The translations under genes and the position numbers were made by a program. This document shows, piece after piece, positions 33,721-44,781 of a DNA stretch of 64,000 bases. The notes below the pieces were generated by a model. That model made no database searches and was not told where the DNA came from. It saw only the letters and a list, made by a program, of their open reading frames with translations. Origin of the DNA: Candolleomyces eurysporus. Lineage: Eukaryota; Basidiomycota; Agaricomycetes; Agaricales; Psathyrellaceae. Every line of letters starts with the position of its first letter. Position 1 is the first letter of the stretch. Location of the stretch: positions 87,151 to 151,150 of the forward strand of contig JANBPK010001195.1 in NCBI GenBank assembly GCA_027579435.1. Direction: 5' to 3'.

Positions 33721-34450
33721 ATGTCTACCGAACCCACCACCCTCGTTCTTGTCCTCGAGCCTGACAACCCCTGCAACACCATAATCACAGACCAACAAAC
33801 CGGGGATGAGCTCTACACAGTCAGAACAGAACACAACGGCTCAGAGTCCGTTACGAAGATCGTGAACGACGACGATGCACAATTGGCTCAGTGGGTCTGG
33901 AAGGACGTCCGTTCGGACAAGGTCACTCTCGGACAAGGCCAACCCATGTCAGCTAGTGCATGGCTGAGAAAGAGTATAATGCCGTTCAAAGAGTGCGTGG
34001 ATTCCTTAAGCTCGAGGTAGCGTTCGAAATTGATGATAGGAGCCGCAACATTTCAGCACAGTGCGCTTCACGGACTTGAACGGACGAAACTTTAAGTGGA
34101 AAGGCAACGCTCCTGGACTCAGTTTCGAGGTATGTCGATCTTGCTCCTCGTTCTTGTCCCACAACACTAAATAAAAATCATGGAAGTTATACTCCGAGAC
34201 GGATAAGAAGAACCCCATCGCACGTTTCAAGAAGTCTTACCGATACAAAGACCACAAGCAATCTCCACCCAAAGAGGTGTACGATCCAGCTACACTGACC
34301 GTCACCGGCCTGGGTCTGGAGATCCTGGACACAGTCGTCATATCATTCTGCATCCTCGAAAAAGGGAGGAGAGCCAGAGAGAACGGAGTTGCGACTATGG
34401 CCGCGTCAACTGCCATCCCGCATGCTGCTGTAGCCACCTCAGCAACCTAA
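33721..34450 (+). CDS. DUF6593 protein, copy B
   Basis: Exons 33721-33992, 34057-34129 and 34187-34450, 202 residues, with the same splice phases as copy A. It differs by scattered substitutions (for example VLEPDNP for VFEPDNP, RFTDLNGRNFKWKGNAPGLSFE for YFTDLNGRN and so on, partly conservative) and has a different C-terminal tail (IPHAAVATSAT). No stop or frameshift interrupts it. The preceding ENP2 fragment is dead, so the gene stands as the only intact part of this duplicated unit. Confidence 0.85.
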
Positions 34451-34663
34451 TCCAGAGAGCGCACGCACACCATAATGCCTTACCAGACCATGACGATGAC
34501 GATTGAAATATTGAAACCTGCTTGTAACCGTGTATAAACTATCTATAGGCATAATACAATAAAACGCGTCAAGGATATACAGCGAAGGTAAACACGAATT
34601 AAATATTAAAGATTCCAAATGTTTATGGTATTCAGGCCTCGCTGTAAATTAGGTTGGTATGCC

Positions 34664-35240
34664 CAGTGGACAGAGATCAAACAGAAATATCCCAAGGGCT
34701 TCGACGTTGTGGTGAGTTCTCGAGTTCTCTTTCTATAGGGGTAAGTACACGAATGGGAAATGAATCTGGTTTACAGATCGAGGCGACCGGTGGCGAAAGT
34801 GTCGCCGTTATCAACTAGGTCCAAAGAGGCGGCATGCTCATGGCCTATGGTGTCTACTCCAACGAGTCTATCGTCAAATGGTCACCAGCTAAGGTCCTTG
34901 GAGACGAAATCAAGTTACTCCCTATAAAACACACCCTCCGATCGGTTGCTCACCTTTGTCCTTGCCTCTCGTTATAGATAATTGGCTCGTTCGTCCACTG
35001 CGTCCCTCGTGCAGGAGCTTATCCAGAAAGTGGCAAAATCAACGTCAAGGGAGTTGTGAGAGCTGTAGGCATTTTCTCTCGACGAAAAGTTGGAGTTGAC
35101 TAATTCAAAGCCTTGAAGCATCGAAGAAGTATGCAATATAAACCATTAGATTCGAGAGTCGGGGACATCGAGTCTTAATATACTTTTCGTGCGGAACCAA
35201 CGTCAGATTTTGGATACCTAAAGCACAGAACCTGAAGCAG
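34664..35240 (+). pseudogene. Alcohol dehydrogenase 3'-half pseudogene
   Basis: Copy of 28211-28888: exons 8 (part), 9 and 10 of the zinc dehydrogenase with their introns, plus its 3' flank. A TAG at 34816-34818 replaces the Tyr codon of AINYVRRGG. Exon 10 has lost bases (SFAQVHCFP region), and the last exon is almost wholly deleted, so the intron runs into the 3'UTR. The N-terminal zinc-binding half is absent. Confidence 0.88.
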
Positions 35241-35400
35241 CCATCACATAGGTGGCTAGGGCCATGGTAAAGGATGAGGCAAATTAAATGATAAGAATAC
35301 CTTCGCCGAGTAGATTGAACTCGTGCCATATTAGGCATATGACGAGACGTTGCGCTATTTTTAGCCGAACCTAGATTCAGGTGTATGACGACCTTGTTGG
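35241..35400 (-). repeat. ENP2 promoter fragment
   Basis: Diverged copy of the ENP2 start-codon region and promoter (31496-31630), including GGCCATGGTAAAGGATG and the TTGCGCTATTTTTAG block. It is fused on its left to the dehydrogenase 3' flank and on its right to the DUF6593 promoter. The rest of ENP2 is absent. Confidence 0.75.
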
Positions 35401-35497
35401 ACACTTGCGCACTGGCATGGGCCAACGCTCCATAGACTATGTCAGAAGAAGCTGACCATTCTGTCTTCGTCCTACAGCAATTGTGGATCCTCCGGGG

Positions 35498-35505
35498 TAT
35501 ATATT
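35498..35505 (+). promoter_or_regulatory. TATA box of DUF6593 copy C
   Basis: TATATATT 54 bp upstream of the copy C start, in the conserved promoter block. Confidence 0.55.
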
Positions 35506-35551
35506 CTCACTGGTAAGGCAAAGCGAACCCCCACCGCAGCAGTCTACCGCT

Positions 35552-36296
35552 ATGTCCACAGAACCCACCACCCTCGTTCTTGTCTTCGAGCCCGACAACC
35601 CCTGCAACACCATAATTACAGACCAACAAACTGGGAAAGAGCTCTACACCGTCGGGACAGAACACAACGGCCCAGAGTCCGTAACGAAGATCTTCAACGA
35701 TGATAATGCACAATTGGCCCAGTGGGTCTGGAAAGACCTCCGTTCGGACAAGGTCACTCTCGGACAAGGCCAACCCATGTCAGCTAGTGCATGGCTGAGA
35801 AAGAGTATTTTACCGTTCAAAGAGTGCGTTGATTCCTCATACTCGAGGAAGCGTTCAAAATTGATGATAGGAGCCGCAACATTTCAGCACGGTATACTTC
35901 ACGGACTTGAATGGACGAAACTTCAAATGGAAAGGCAATGCTCATCGGCTCGGTTTCGAGGTATGTCGATCTTGCTCCTCGTTATTGTCCTAAAGCACTG
36001 GATAAAAGTCATAGTAGTTATACTCCGAGACGGATAAGAAGAACCCGGTCGCACGTTTCAAGAAATCTTACCGATACAAAGACCACAAGCAATCTCCACC
36101 TAAAGAGGTGTACGATCCAGCCACACTGACCATTGCCGGTTTGGGTCTGGAGATCCTGGACACAGTCGTCATATCGTTCTGCATCCTCGACAAAGAGAGG
36201 AGAGCCAGAGGGAACGGAGCTGGAGAGCACGGAGCTGCGAATACGGCCGCGTCAGTTGCCATTCCGTTGAGTGCTATAGTCATCACAGCAAACTAG
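35552..36296 (+). CDS. DUF6593 protein, copy C
   Basis: Exons 35552-35823, 35888-35960 and 36018-36296, 207 residues, phases as in copies A and B. A five-residue addition (GAGEHGA area) extends the C-terminal tail, which then ends ITAN as in copy A. The terminal exon acceptor lies in ATAGTAG; only the second AG gives the right frame. The core (DTVYFTDLNGRNFKW, LGLEILDTVVISFCIL) is intact. Confidence 0.85.
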
Positions 36297-36546
36297 TCCA
36301 GAGAGCACACGTACACCATAATGCCTTACCAGACCATGACGATGACGATTGAACCCTGCTTGTAACCGTGAATAAATAATCTGTAGGCATGATACAATAA
36401 AACGCGCTAAGGATATACAGCGGAAGGTAAATTCATATTAAAATCCCAGGTGTTCAGGGTATCCCTCGCTGTAAATTAGGTTGGTAAGCTATGCGAATGC
36501 AAGCAGCCCACCGGCGCGGCATGCATGGTTTTGCAGACATGATAGT

Positions 36547-37714
36547 TTAGAAGGTCTTCTTCTTCTCGTCGACGGACAAACCACCAGGTCCCATGTTGAC
36601 AAGGAGAATGAGCCCACCAACAATGGCTGAAAGAATGAGACATGAGCAATCGTTCAAAAAGGGGCAAAGGGGATACTCACAGAGAGTTTGGAAGAAGTCA
36701 TACTTCAAGAAATCGCGTTGAGGGTGCGCAGAGTGCACGCTCCACCAGTTGTTTGCAAAGACATTGAAGATACTGAGAACAATCACGAGGAATGCGGCTG
36801 ACCACTTGGCCTTGAAACCGACGGCAACCATAATGCAGGCAGCGAAACCAATGATCGAAACGATGACACGCATGACGGTCCATTGACCCTGGAGAATGAA
36901 CCCAAGGAACAAGAAGATTAAGAGAACGCGACCAGCCAGGAGGAAACTACACGTTGCAAGGGCATGAGTTTGTGTTGCATGGAAACATGGGAAATGAAAT
37001 CGACGCACTATTTCTTCCTGTCTGTTTCAGTGATTTGGGGAAGGCCAGCGAAACCGGATTTGCGGGAGATCATAGAGTCACTGAAGACCATGAAGAGCCC
37101 GCCAATAACGCTGAGATTGCGGAGGAAGAAGTTGAGGTCGAAGATAAGTCCATAGCCGAATCCTTGGATGATGACAACGCCGAGAAGACCGCCCACTGCG
37201 TATTCGGTGTAAAGCTTGCGAATGACGGCGGTGGATCCAACGAGCATGGTCTTAATACGCTGGTCAAAACATGCAATCTTGAAATAAAGCGCGCAACGGG
37301 CTCACAAGAACGTTAAAGAGAAGGAACAGGTGCGAAATGCCCCAGGGGAAGTGTCGGTGGCTATCAAAGGACGATGAGTATGCCAGCGAGGTGGTGTACA
37401 AAACGTGTGGATGACAATACGTACTTCTGCAGATACCAGATCTGGTCGCCCCACTGTGTAAGAATCCTCAGCGCATCCTCCAAAAAGGTCACCACGATCA
37501 GGAAGCGGCCAATTGCTGGCAAATAGGGCTTCAAGGGTTGAGAGTAGATCTCAACATTGTCTTCGACTTGCTTGCTGACGGCGTGGAACTTCTCGAATGG
37601 GTCGTCGGGGTTGGCTGCCCTGTAGCCTGAAGAAGGCCTCGAGTTGGACAGGCCATGGGGGTCTGTGCTGTACGAGTTGGTCGCAGGACGGGCGATGTTG
37701 ATTCTTGAGGACAT
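36547..37714 (-). CDS. ERV29: SURF4/Erv29 ER cargo receptor
   Basis: Multi-span receptor that loads soluble cargo into COPII vesicles. Predicted exons (descending): 37714-37425, 37360-37306, 37259-37009, 36946-36681 and 36626-36547, 313 residues, near the 310 of yeast Erv29. Conserved family features: PYLPAIGRFLIVVTFLEDALRI, ILTQWGDQIWYLQ, HFPWGISHLFLL, the YAVGGLLGVVIIQGFGYGLIF membrane block, LAGRVLLIFLF and FFQTLSIVGGLILL. The last four residues, KKTF, form a KKXX retrieval signal. All splice phases agree. Confidence 0.93.
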
Positions 37715-37963
37715 GGTGGTGGTAGGAAGAAACCCGTCTACTGTTCTAACGTGTCGACTTAGCTCGCGACGTGGCGACCTGCTGACTAAGCGCCATATCA
37801 TAGGTCCTGACAGGAGCACTAGCCCCTCATCACCATCTGATGATTCTCAAACGCAAAAATTGTCATCGTCATGCTATGGTCAATATTCGAGGACGGGTGC
37901 TCATAAAAAAATCGGAAACATATGCTCAGCAACACCGAAAGTATATGGGCAGTACAGATTTAT

Positions 37964-39305
37964 CTAACATCTTTTACCCATTATATCGTAACCGAAAGTC
38001 TGTTGGTCAATCACAACACTCAACGAAGTTTCCGACCGCAACGCCCACAACCGGCGCTGAAACCAGCTTCGGGCAAGATGGAAAGCCTCCGTACCGGCAG
38101 TTCCCAACCCCCATACCACGAATCGGATTTCGAGCGGCGGAGAAGACTGGAGGAATGCGTTGAGGGTCCCCCAATCCATCTGGTCAAGCTGGAATTCAGC
38201 ACTGAACCATAGGGTGAAGGTCAAGCGAGATAGTGGAGACGACGTCATTGCGGAAAGCAGTGTCGTGTACCATGCGGTGCTCGCTTGGGATGGGGTGGGC
38301 CTACGTTCCGGATTGTCCTGTACAAGGGATTGGGTTTGGACATTCAGGAGGCCAGGCACGGTTCTGTCGTGTCCCTGGGCAGACGGGAAGCGATATAGTG
38401 AAAGTGAGTCAATTGAAAAGCTCTTCAAATTTGGACAAGCCGATCCGAAAGAGGATGCTAGGGAAAGGGTGAGTGCCCAGCCGAAATGACAGTTGAAAGG
38501 GGAACGCACCTTGTTCGTCTACATTAGCATCGCACCCTTGAAATCCAAGGGTGAGGTGCTGGAGTAGGGTACCATGCTTACGGACGAAACGAGCAAGCGA
38601 CGGAGCTTCAGGTGCATTGAGGTTGCAAACCAACAGTGATTGCAGGAGATGCGGATGATCGTCCGTTGTAATGTCCGACAGCCAGTCAAGGATAGCCGCT
38701 GCACCATTACAGCGTCGGATCTTGACGTCGTGTAATTTGGATTTCATCGAACTTGACGAGGGGATGGAGTCGGTATTATCCCATGCAACGCCGTCGATAG
38801 AAAGGGTTTGTAGCCCAGCGAATGCGATGACGCATTCCTGGAGCTTTGCAAGGGACGGGAAACGCAAATCGCGCAAATAAATCGAGGTGACATTTTTAGG
38901 GAATGGAACTTCGGATAGAAGAGTCATATTGTCGATGAGGTGCCAGGGTTTGCAGTACCGTTTCAGGGTGAGCTCCTGCAACCTGAAGAGCTTTGGCAGG
39001 AGTTCGGCCAGCTGACGGAGCTCGTGTTTGGTGCTGTCGTCCCAGGAGTTGCAAATGGCCGCATGGCGTATGGAATTAGAGATTGTGGTATGCGTACTAC
39101 CGCGGAGGAAACGAAGGAAGGATGGCGTGAGGAGCACCTCAGAAAACAAATACAGTCGGCATGTCAACAACCAAGCGTGGCACACAAGACTGCACCGTTT
39201 CAAGGCGGCAGTAGAATTTATATGGGAGAGGATTTGGTCGAAGACATCCTGTGGAATTCGAGATGCCAGATTTGCTAGAAGTGGCATGAATGGTTGTGGC
39301 TCCAT
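37964..39305 (-). CDS. F-box protein
   Basis: Exons 39305-38510 and 38457-37964, 429 residues. Residues 14-60 form an F-box (SRIPQDVFDQILSHINS...LKRCSLVCHAWLLTCRLYLF), expected to bind Skp1 in an SCF ubiquitin ligase. The rest has leucine-rich, LRR-like strands (LRDLRFPSLAKLQEC, LQSLLVCNL, LTLGFQGC, LKSFSIDSLSL), as in the expanded F-box families of Agaricomycetes. Substrate unknown. It is divergent from MutY across 505 bp. Confidence 0.85.
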
Positions 39306-39810
39306 GATATTGGGAGGGAAAGGGAATGGGTGGTTTCTGCGTGCTCAAAGGGCCCATTCTATAATATAATTCTCTATAAACCTTTATCAGAGAGTAAGGG
39401 GCTCTCGAATGTTGTGTAGGCCTCTTCTTTCGAACATTCGGAACAGCGGCACAGCGTATTCGAATACAACGATGGACTTTTTAAGAACCAGGCCACAGCC
39501 TGCTTCTCGTTATTAAATCGCGTTCACCGCATCAAACCTATGGGTTCTACTTTTTGTTTCTGCCTACTCACCTTGTACTTTCCTTGCCTTGCCCGCACAG
39601 CGTGCAAGATCATCGATCAAGTTTACAACAGTGGGCGCTTCGCCCTAGGTCTCATCACAGCCACAAGATGACTAATTTCTAGTAAGCTCCTTGCAACCTG
39701 CCACCAGCCAGCCAGCACCCATTTACGGCTCAAACCACACTAAGTCCATACTCTATAAGCGCTATACCTCTATAACTATCTATACCCCATCTGGGATCCC
39801 TGGAACTGCT
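39306..39810. promoter_or_regulatory. Divergent promoter region, F-box / MutY
   Basis: 505 bp between the ATG codons of the F-box gene (minus) and MutY (plus). It holds an AT-rich tract at 39357-39380 (TATAATATAATTCTCTATAAA) close to the F-box side. No other recognisable site. Confidence 0.35.
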
Positions 39811-42028
39811 ATGCCAAAAAGAAAACAAGAGTCAGACTTTGAGGAGTCGGACTTCGAGATGCATACCGACGCGGGAGGTGACTCTGACGCGTCTTTCTCC
39901 GCAGAGACGCGTAAATCTCGTGTCAAATCTCGAAAGGCGAAAGCCCCCATCAAGCGAAAAAAGCCCACCGAGACGCCGACAATTGATCTCAAGACGACTC
40001 TAACGAGTCGGCACCCCCAAAGCACTCATCTTGTTCGAAACGTTGATGCGGTCAGGACAGCCCTGTTGTCTTGGTTCGAGCTTACCCGTGATAGTCGCGG
40101 CATGCCATGGAGAAAGACCTTCGACCCCATGCATAGCCGTGCACAGCAGGCACAACGAGCCTATGAGGTGAGTGTCCTTTCTTTCCTTGCTCGACGTCAT
40201 TGATACAACGTGACACGTCCTTTGTTCTACTTAGGTCTGGGTATCCGAGATCATGCTACAACAGACGCAAGTGGCCACTGTGATACCGTACTATAATCGT
40301 TGGATGTCCAAGTAGGTTTCTTTTTCCCATTCGATTCTGATTGTACCCTCAGTATGACCCGTGGTCTGACTCTTTTTTTTGTTTGTGTGCTTCTAGATTT
40401 CCGACTATCACCGATCTTGTGAGTCCCTCTCCTTAAACCGGTGCTGTACATGGTGCTAAACCATAACAAGGCCAACGCGAATATCGAAGAAGTCAACGCA
40501 CTGTGGAAAGGCCTGGGGTATTACAGCCGTGCCAGCCGGCTGTTGGCTGGGGCCCAGAAGGTCGTAAACGAACTAGCGGGTTACTTGCCTGACAATGCCA
40601 AAGACATGGAAGCAAAGATTCCTGGAATTGGCAGATATAGCGCTGGAGCCATTTGCTCCATTGCATATGCGGAAAAGGTTCCAGTTGTAAGTTCCTTCGT
40701 TCGCTCGTGGGTTCAGATACAGTTTCTCAATACAGATTTCCTGATACCTCCATTCTTCTGTTTATCAGCTCGATGGGAATGTACATCGACTGATGAGCAG
40801 GCTACTCATGCTTCATGCTAATCCCAAGGCTAAACCGACGCTTGACATTCTTTGGGCAGGTGCCGAAGAAATGGTGGCCGTCGAAGGTGCGTACGCATCT
40901 CTCTTACTTCGGAAATGATGAGTGTCGTGACAGCACTGTCCCTATAGGATCTCCTGAGAGCCCTGACTTTCAGAATCCTGGTGATATAAATCAGGCACTC
41001 ATTGAACTCGGCAGTACTGTGTGCAAGGTTCAGAACCCGAGTTGCTCTTCATGTCCGCTGACCCAGTGGTGTGGTGCGTATCAGAAGACGTTGAATGACC
41101 AACCGCAGGAGGTGTGTTACGCGTGCAGTCCCTTTCCCCTTCTTTAGACCAACGAAGATCCATAGGGTTCTCCAGCGCTACAAGATATCGAAGATCTATG
41201 CACCATCTGCGAACCGCTTCCCGCGACGTTCGATGTGACGATGCTACCAATGAAGGCTGAAAAGAAAAAAGCCAGAGAAGAGGTGGACCTAGTTAACGTA
41301 GTCGAGTGGAGGGAAACACGCGGTTCACCGGAGAGATGGTTCCTCGTTGTCAAGCGTCCTGAAAAAGGTGAGAACTCTCTCTCTCAGGAACTGGTGTTGC
41401 CTGCCTTCGAATCTCGGTACTGATAAGACTATTTTTTGTTACCTCTCAGGGCTGTTGGCAGGACTTTACGAATTCCCTACTCTGAGTAACGTATCGGAAT
41501 CTGGCTCGAAGCGAGCTACGACGGGACCTACAGATTCGCTATCAATATTCTTGGCTACACTCATCCAAGGACTCGAACTGTCCCCCACGAAGATGAAGAC
41601 AAAGAAGGAGAAGAAGTGTGATGATGCTAGTGTTGAGGATGGTGATGATGGGATTCGAATATCCCAGGTCATCTCTGTTGGTGACGTTCTCCATGTGTTT
41701 TCTCATGTGAAGAAGACATACCGGACACAGTGGGTTGTCTTGGAAGGCGGTGGATCCTCGCCTCCTGCACTTCTTGAGTTCAAACCTACACCTGCTGGCG
41801 ACAAACCGCCTACGAAAGGCAAACGGAAGGCAAATGTTGCAGTGCCTTCAGCCAACGGCAAGACTCCTGCAGGGGAGGACGCGAAATGGGTGCTAATGGA
41901 GAACATCGACCAAGAAAAGTAAGTACAGCCGATATCCATCCCTCCATGTTTTGCTGAATGAGCTCCATAGCACGAGTACGGGCATGGTCAAAGTGTGGAA
42001 TCTTGCGAGGTCGTTGTGGGAGACATGA
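39811..42028 (+). CDS. MYH1: A/G-specific adenine DNA glycosylase (MutY)
   Basis: Removes adenine mispaired with 8-oxoguanine in base excision repair. Nine predicted exons: 39811-40167, 40235-40311, 40397-40418, 40471-40686, 40769-40886, 40948-41111, 41166-41367, 41450-41918 and 41971-42028, giving 560 residues. Catalytic Glu in VSEIMLQQTQV; HhH in KIPGIGRYSAGAI; catalytic Asp in LDGNVHR; iron-sulfur cysteines in CKVQNPSCSSCPLTQWC (C-x6-C-x2-C-x5-C); NUDIX-like C-terminal recognition domain from GLLAGLYEFP to HVFSHVKKTY. The N-terminal 75 residues are Lys/Arg-rich and could carry nuclear targeting. Confidence 0.95.
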
Positions 42029-42183
42029 TAATGGCTACGTCTGGGAACTCGTCCTCGACTTTTTTCGAGAAACGATAACCAGCAGTCTGTACCACTTATC
42101 TAGGATGCTTGATCTAATATGCGAATGCTGCCTTAAGCGTGAAATGGCGGTCGCAAGACGGAAAAGAGTTGGAGGATGCTCGC

Positions 42184-42231
42184 CACGTGTCGTGAGCGCC
42201 AATCAGTGGCTGTGACTGGGCCATTACGTCA
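42184..42231 (+). promoter_or_regulatory. CACGTG, CCAAT and TTACGTCA cluster
   Basis: Between MutY and the DNAJC11-like gene: CACGTG at 42184-42189, CCAAT at 42199-42203 and the ATF/CREB-type TTACGTCA at 42224-42231, some 170-215 bp before the DNAJC11-like ATG. Spacing suits an upstream activating region; binding is not shown. Confidence 0.4.
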
Positions 42232-42399
42232 GTGGTCGTCCCCCAGGTAAATGGGGAAAAGTTTGTTGTCCTATACCGTCAACCTGGTTTGCTTCTGGCA
42301 CTACCCTGCACTCGTTTAACAGAGCTGGCCACAGCGAAGAGACGCTCTTGAAAGGCCTTTGTGTCGAAACTGAAGTGCTGAAGCTGGCTTTCAGGCAAA

Positions 42400-44781
42400 A
42401 TGTGGTTCTCAAGCGGGGATGACGAATATCCCACTGCCGAAGAGGCAGAAATCGACTTGTAGTACGTGGGCCATTTCGGTTGCCCATCCTCCTCGCTAGT
42501 ACTCACAGAAAGTTGAAGTGCCGTCCTGAATCTCAATCGAGCTGCATCTCAGGCCGAAATCAACGAACGCTATCGTGCTCTGTCCTTACTTTTCCACCCT
42601 GACAAGCAGCAGAATCCGGTGAGGAAAGAAGCTGCTGAAGAGGAGTATTTGAAGGTTCAAAAGGCATATCAAGGTTCGTCAACTAGTCATCCTTCAAAGT
42701 CTCGAAACATGCTCAAAGCTACGCGCAGTCCTCTCGGACCCTTTTCTGAGGTCAGGTCTCTAACACTTATGCTTTTCTGGTCCGCTCACATCAAGTAGGC
42801 AGGTTTATGACGTGTTAGGTGCGGCAGGGTCATTGCAAACACGTTTCCATCCCGCTGAACATCGTTCCCTCTAGGTTTGCGTGCAGTCTCTCTGAGATGG
42901 CCCGAGAATTTCCCTACCCAATCCCAGGAAAAGGTCTGGAACGGTCGAGCCGTTTAGAGTCGCTATGCTGACCACTGTGTCTCCAGATCGACGAGGAGCT
43001 TCGAAAGATCAAGAAAAATGGCTTCTTGGACAAGCAAGTTGATGAAGAGCTCCGGTTGAAGACCCACTCTTCCGCTACAGTCGATGCATCGGCATTGTTT
43101 CGCAGAGGCACTGGTGCTGACCCAGCGAGCTTGTGGACTCGGTTAACCGGTGTTCGTGTTGTTCTCGACGATTTCAGGCATACTTTTTCTGTGAGTACCC
43201 AGGTCACTCCTGCAGCAAACCACTTAGTAAGAAGTGCAGAGACGGATCAACAACAGTACCTTCGTGTCGGTCGAAAGCCATTCCATCAATGGAGCTGGCC
43301 GCGGGTTCATGGAGTATACTGGAACTGTGCGCCACCAATTTTCGCCGCGGTTTACTGGTAAAGTGAGTCCCAAATGCGTTGGTTGCTACGCCTTGCTGAT
43401 TTTGTTCGAAGGCATCTGTTGGGCTCAAAGGTCCATTCCGCTCCGACCTTCAAGGAACATACAAGGACGACTTCAATACCGTTCATCTCAAGCTATCTGG
43501 GTCCCCACTCCACCGTACTATACCCCCCTCGGCGACAATATCCTACACTCGACGATTGTTCCAGCAAGGACCTCAGGTTGGCGCGGTCACTCTCCACGCA
43601 GGACGAGTTCCAAGGCTAGCCCTTGAATACATATCCCCGATGTTCATTTCGCAGGAACTCGTTGAGGCCCGTCAGCGAGGGATACAATCTATATCTGGCC
43701 TCCGCCAGATATTTTTCGATAAACGATTTGGTCTCTCTTTTAACAACATCCTGCCAATGCTGACTGGTGAAGTTGGTGTGACCTTTTTTGAGCTCTCCAC
43801 ACGATTCAAGACCGGGGTTGAGCTTGGGCTCCTCAACTCTACGGTGATGGCTGGTCTAGACTGGACAAATGGCGATAATCAAGTATCCGTCAAGACAAAT
43901 GTTTCCGCGGGGGCAGCTATCACAACTATCGAGCAAGTCTTCTCTCCCGAATTCTCCTCAATCAGCGTGACTGACTACCAGCCAGTGTTGTGATGTGGGA
44001 GCAGCAATTCACCCTTCCTATCATTCTAACCACTGACGCCAGCCCCACCTTCGTTGGCGTTTCGCTTCTCTTTCCTTCGGTCGCGGCAGTTCTCTCTTAT
44101 CACTTTCTCATCCGACCCCGCCGACGAACGCAGCGGATTGCGTGAGTTTCGCGTTTGCTCCACAAATCACTACAGGTAACTCATATCGGCCTTCAGACAG
44201 ATCCGTGCTGCTCGGCGAGCCCTTGAAGAAGATTCCGATGCCAGAAGGAAGCAAAATGCTACTACTGACTTGCTCAAAGACGTCGCGCACAGGAATACAT
44301 CGCTAGAAGAAGATAAAGGAGGTAAGATCATTTCTTGAAAAGGATATCCGGTATGCATATTAATTTATCGTTCAGGCTTGGTTATCCAAGAGGCTTCATA
44401 TGGTGTGACAGATGAAACTGACGGTGCAGAAAACTTATCAGTGGACGTCATCATCCCTCTGCAAGCCCTGGTCCGCAACTCGAGGCTGTACATCCCAGGA
44501 GGGAGATCAAAGGTGCGACCCTGCTGACGATTATACGTTGGGGCATCGCGCTTATCCTTTTCAGTCCAATCTGCAGGGATTCTCTGACCCTGCTCCCTTT
44601 ACCTCCAAAACTTTACGTATCCGTTATGTATTCCGTGGACGTTCGCACTATGCGGCGATTCCGGATTATCTACCGGTTGTCCTACCTCTGTCAGGTGCGT
44701 ATAACCTTACCGCAGGTTATTCCCAAAACGAATGAAGCTCACGTACAACGTTCACCAGAACATTCTGTTGGGGAATGCTAA
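42400..44781 (+). CDS. DNAJC11-like mitochondrial J-protein
   Basis: J-domain protein of the DNAJC11 type, linked in animals to the mitochondrial MICOS/MIB complex. Predicted exons: 42400-42461, 42519-42673, 42729-42750, 42799-42818, 42875-42933, 42987-43190, 43240-43362, 43412-43936, 43982-44141, 44197-44321, 44376-44512, 44565-44694 and 44759-44781, about 581 residues. J-domain: DLYAVLNLNRAASQAEINERYRALS, then HPDK. The middle is a beta-rich DUF3395-type region, followed by a basic membrane-proximal stretch (HFLIRPRRRTQRIA) and QIRAARRALEEDSDARRKQN. Exons 8 and 9 do not join in frame. One base more in the G5 run at 43909-43913 would fix it, so a read error is likely. The last exon is the least certain. 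Confidence 0.78.

Larger units (their letters stand above)
28211..36488. repeat. Tandem segmental duplication with internal deletions
   Basis: Three units read dehydrogenase - ENP2 - DUF6593. Unit 1 is complete (27.1-32.99 kb). Unit 2 (32993-34660) keeps only the ENP2 5' end and a DUF6593 gene. Unit 3 (34664-36488) keeps the dehydrogenase 3' half, the ENP2 promoter and a DUF6593 gene. Units 2 and 3 end with the same sequence (CTCGCTGTAAATTAGGTTGG at about 34638 and 36467), which marks the right boundary of the repeated segment. Confidence 0.85.
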
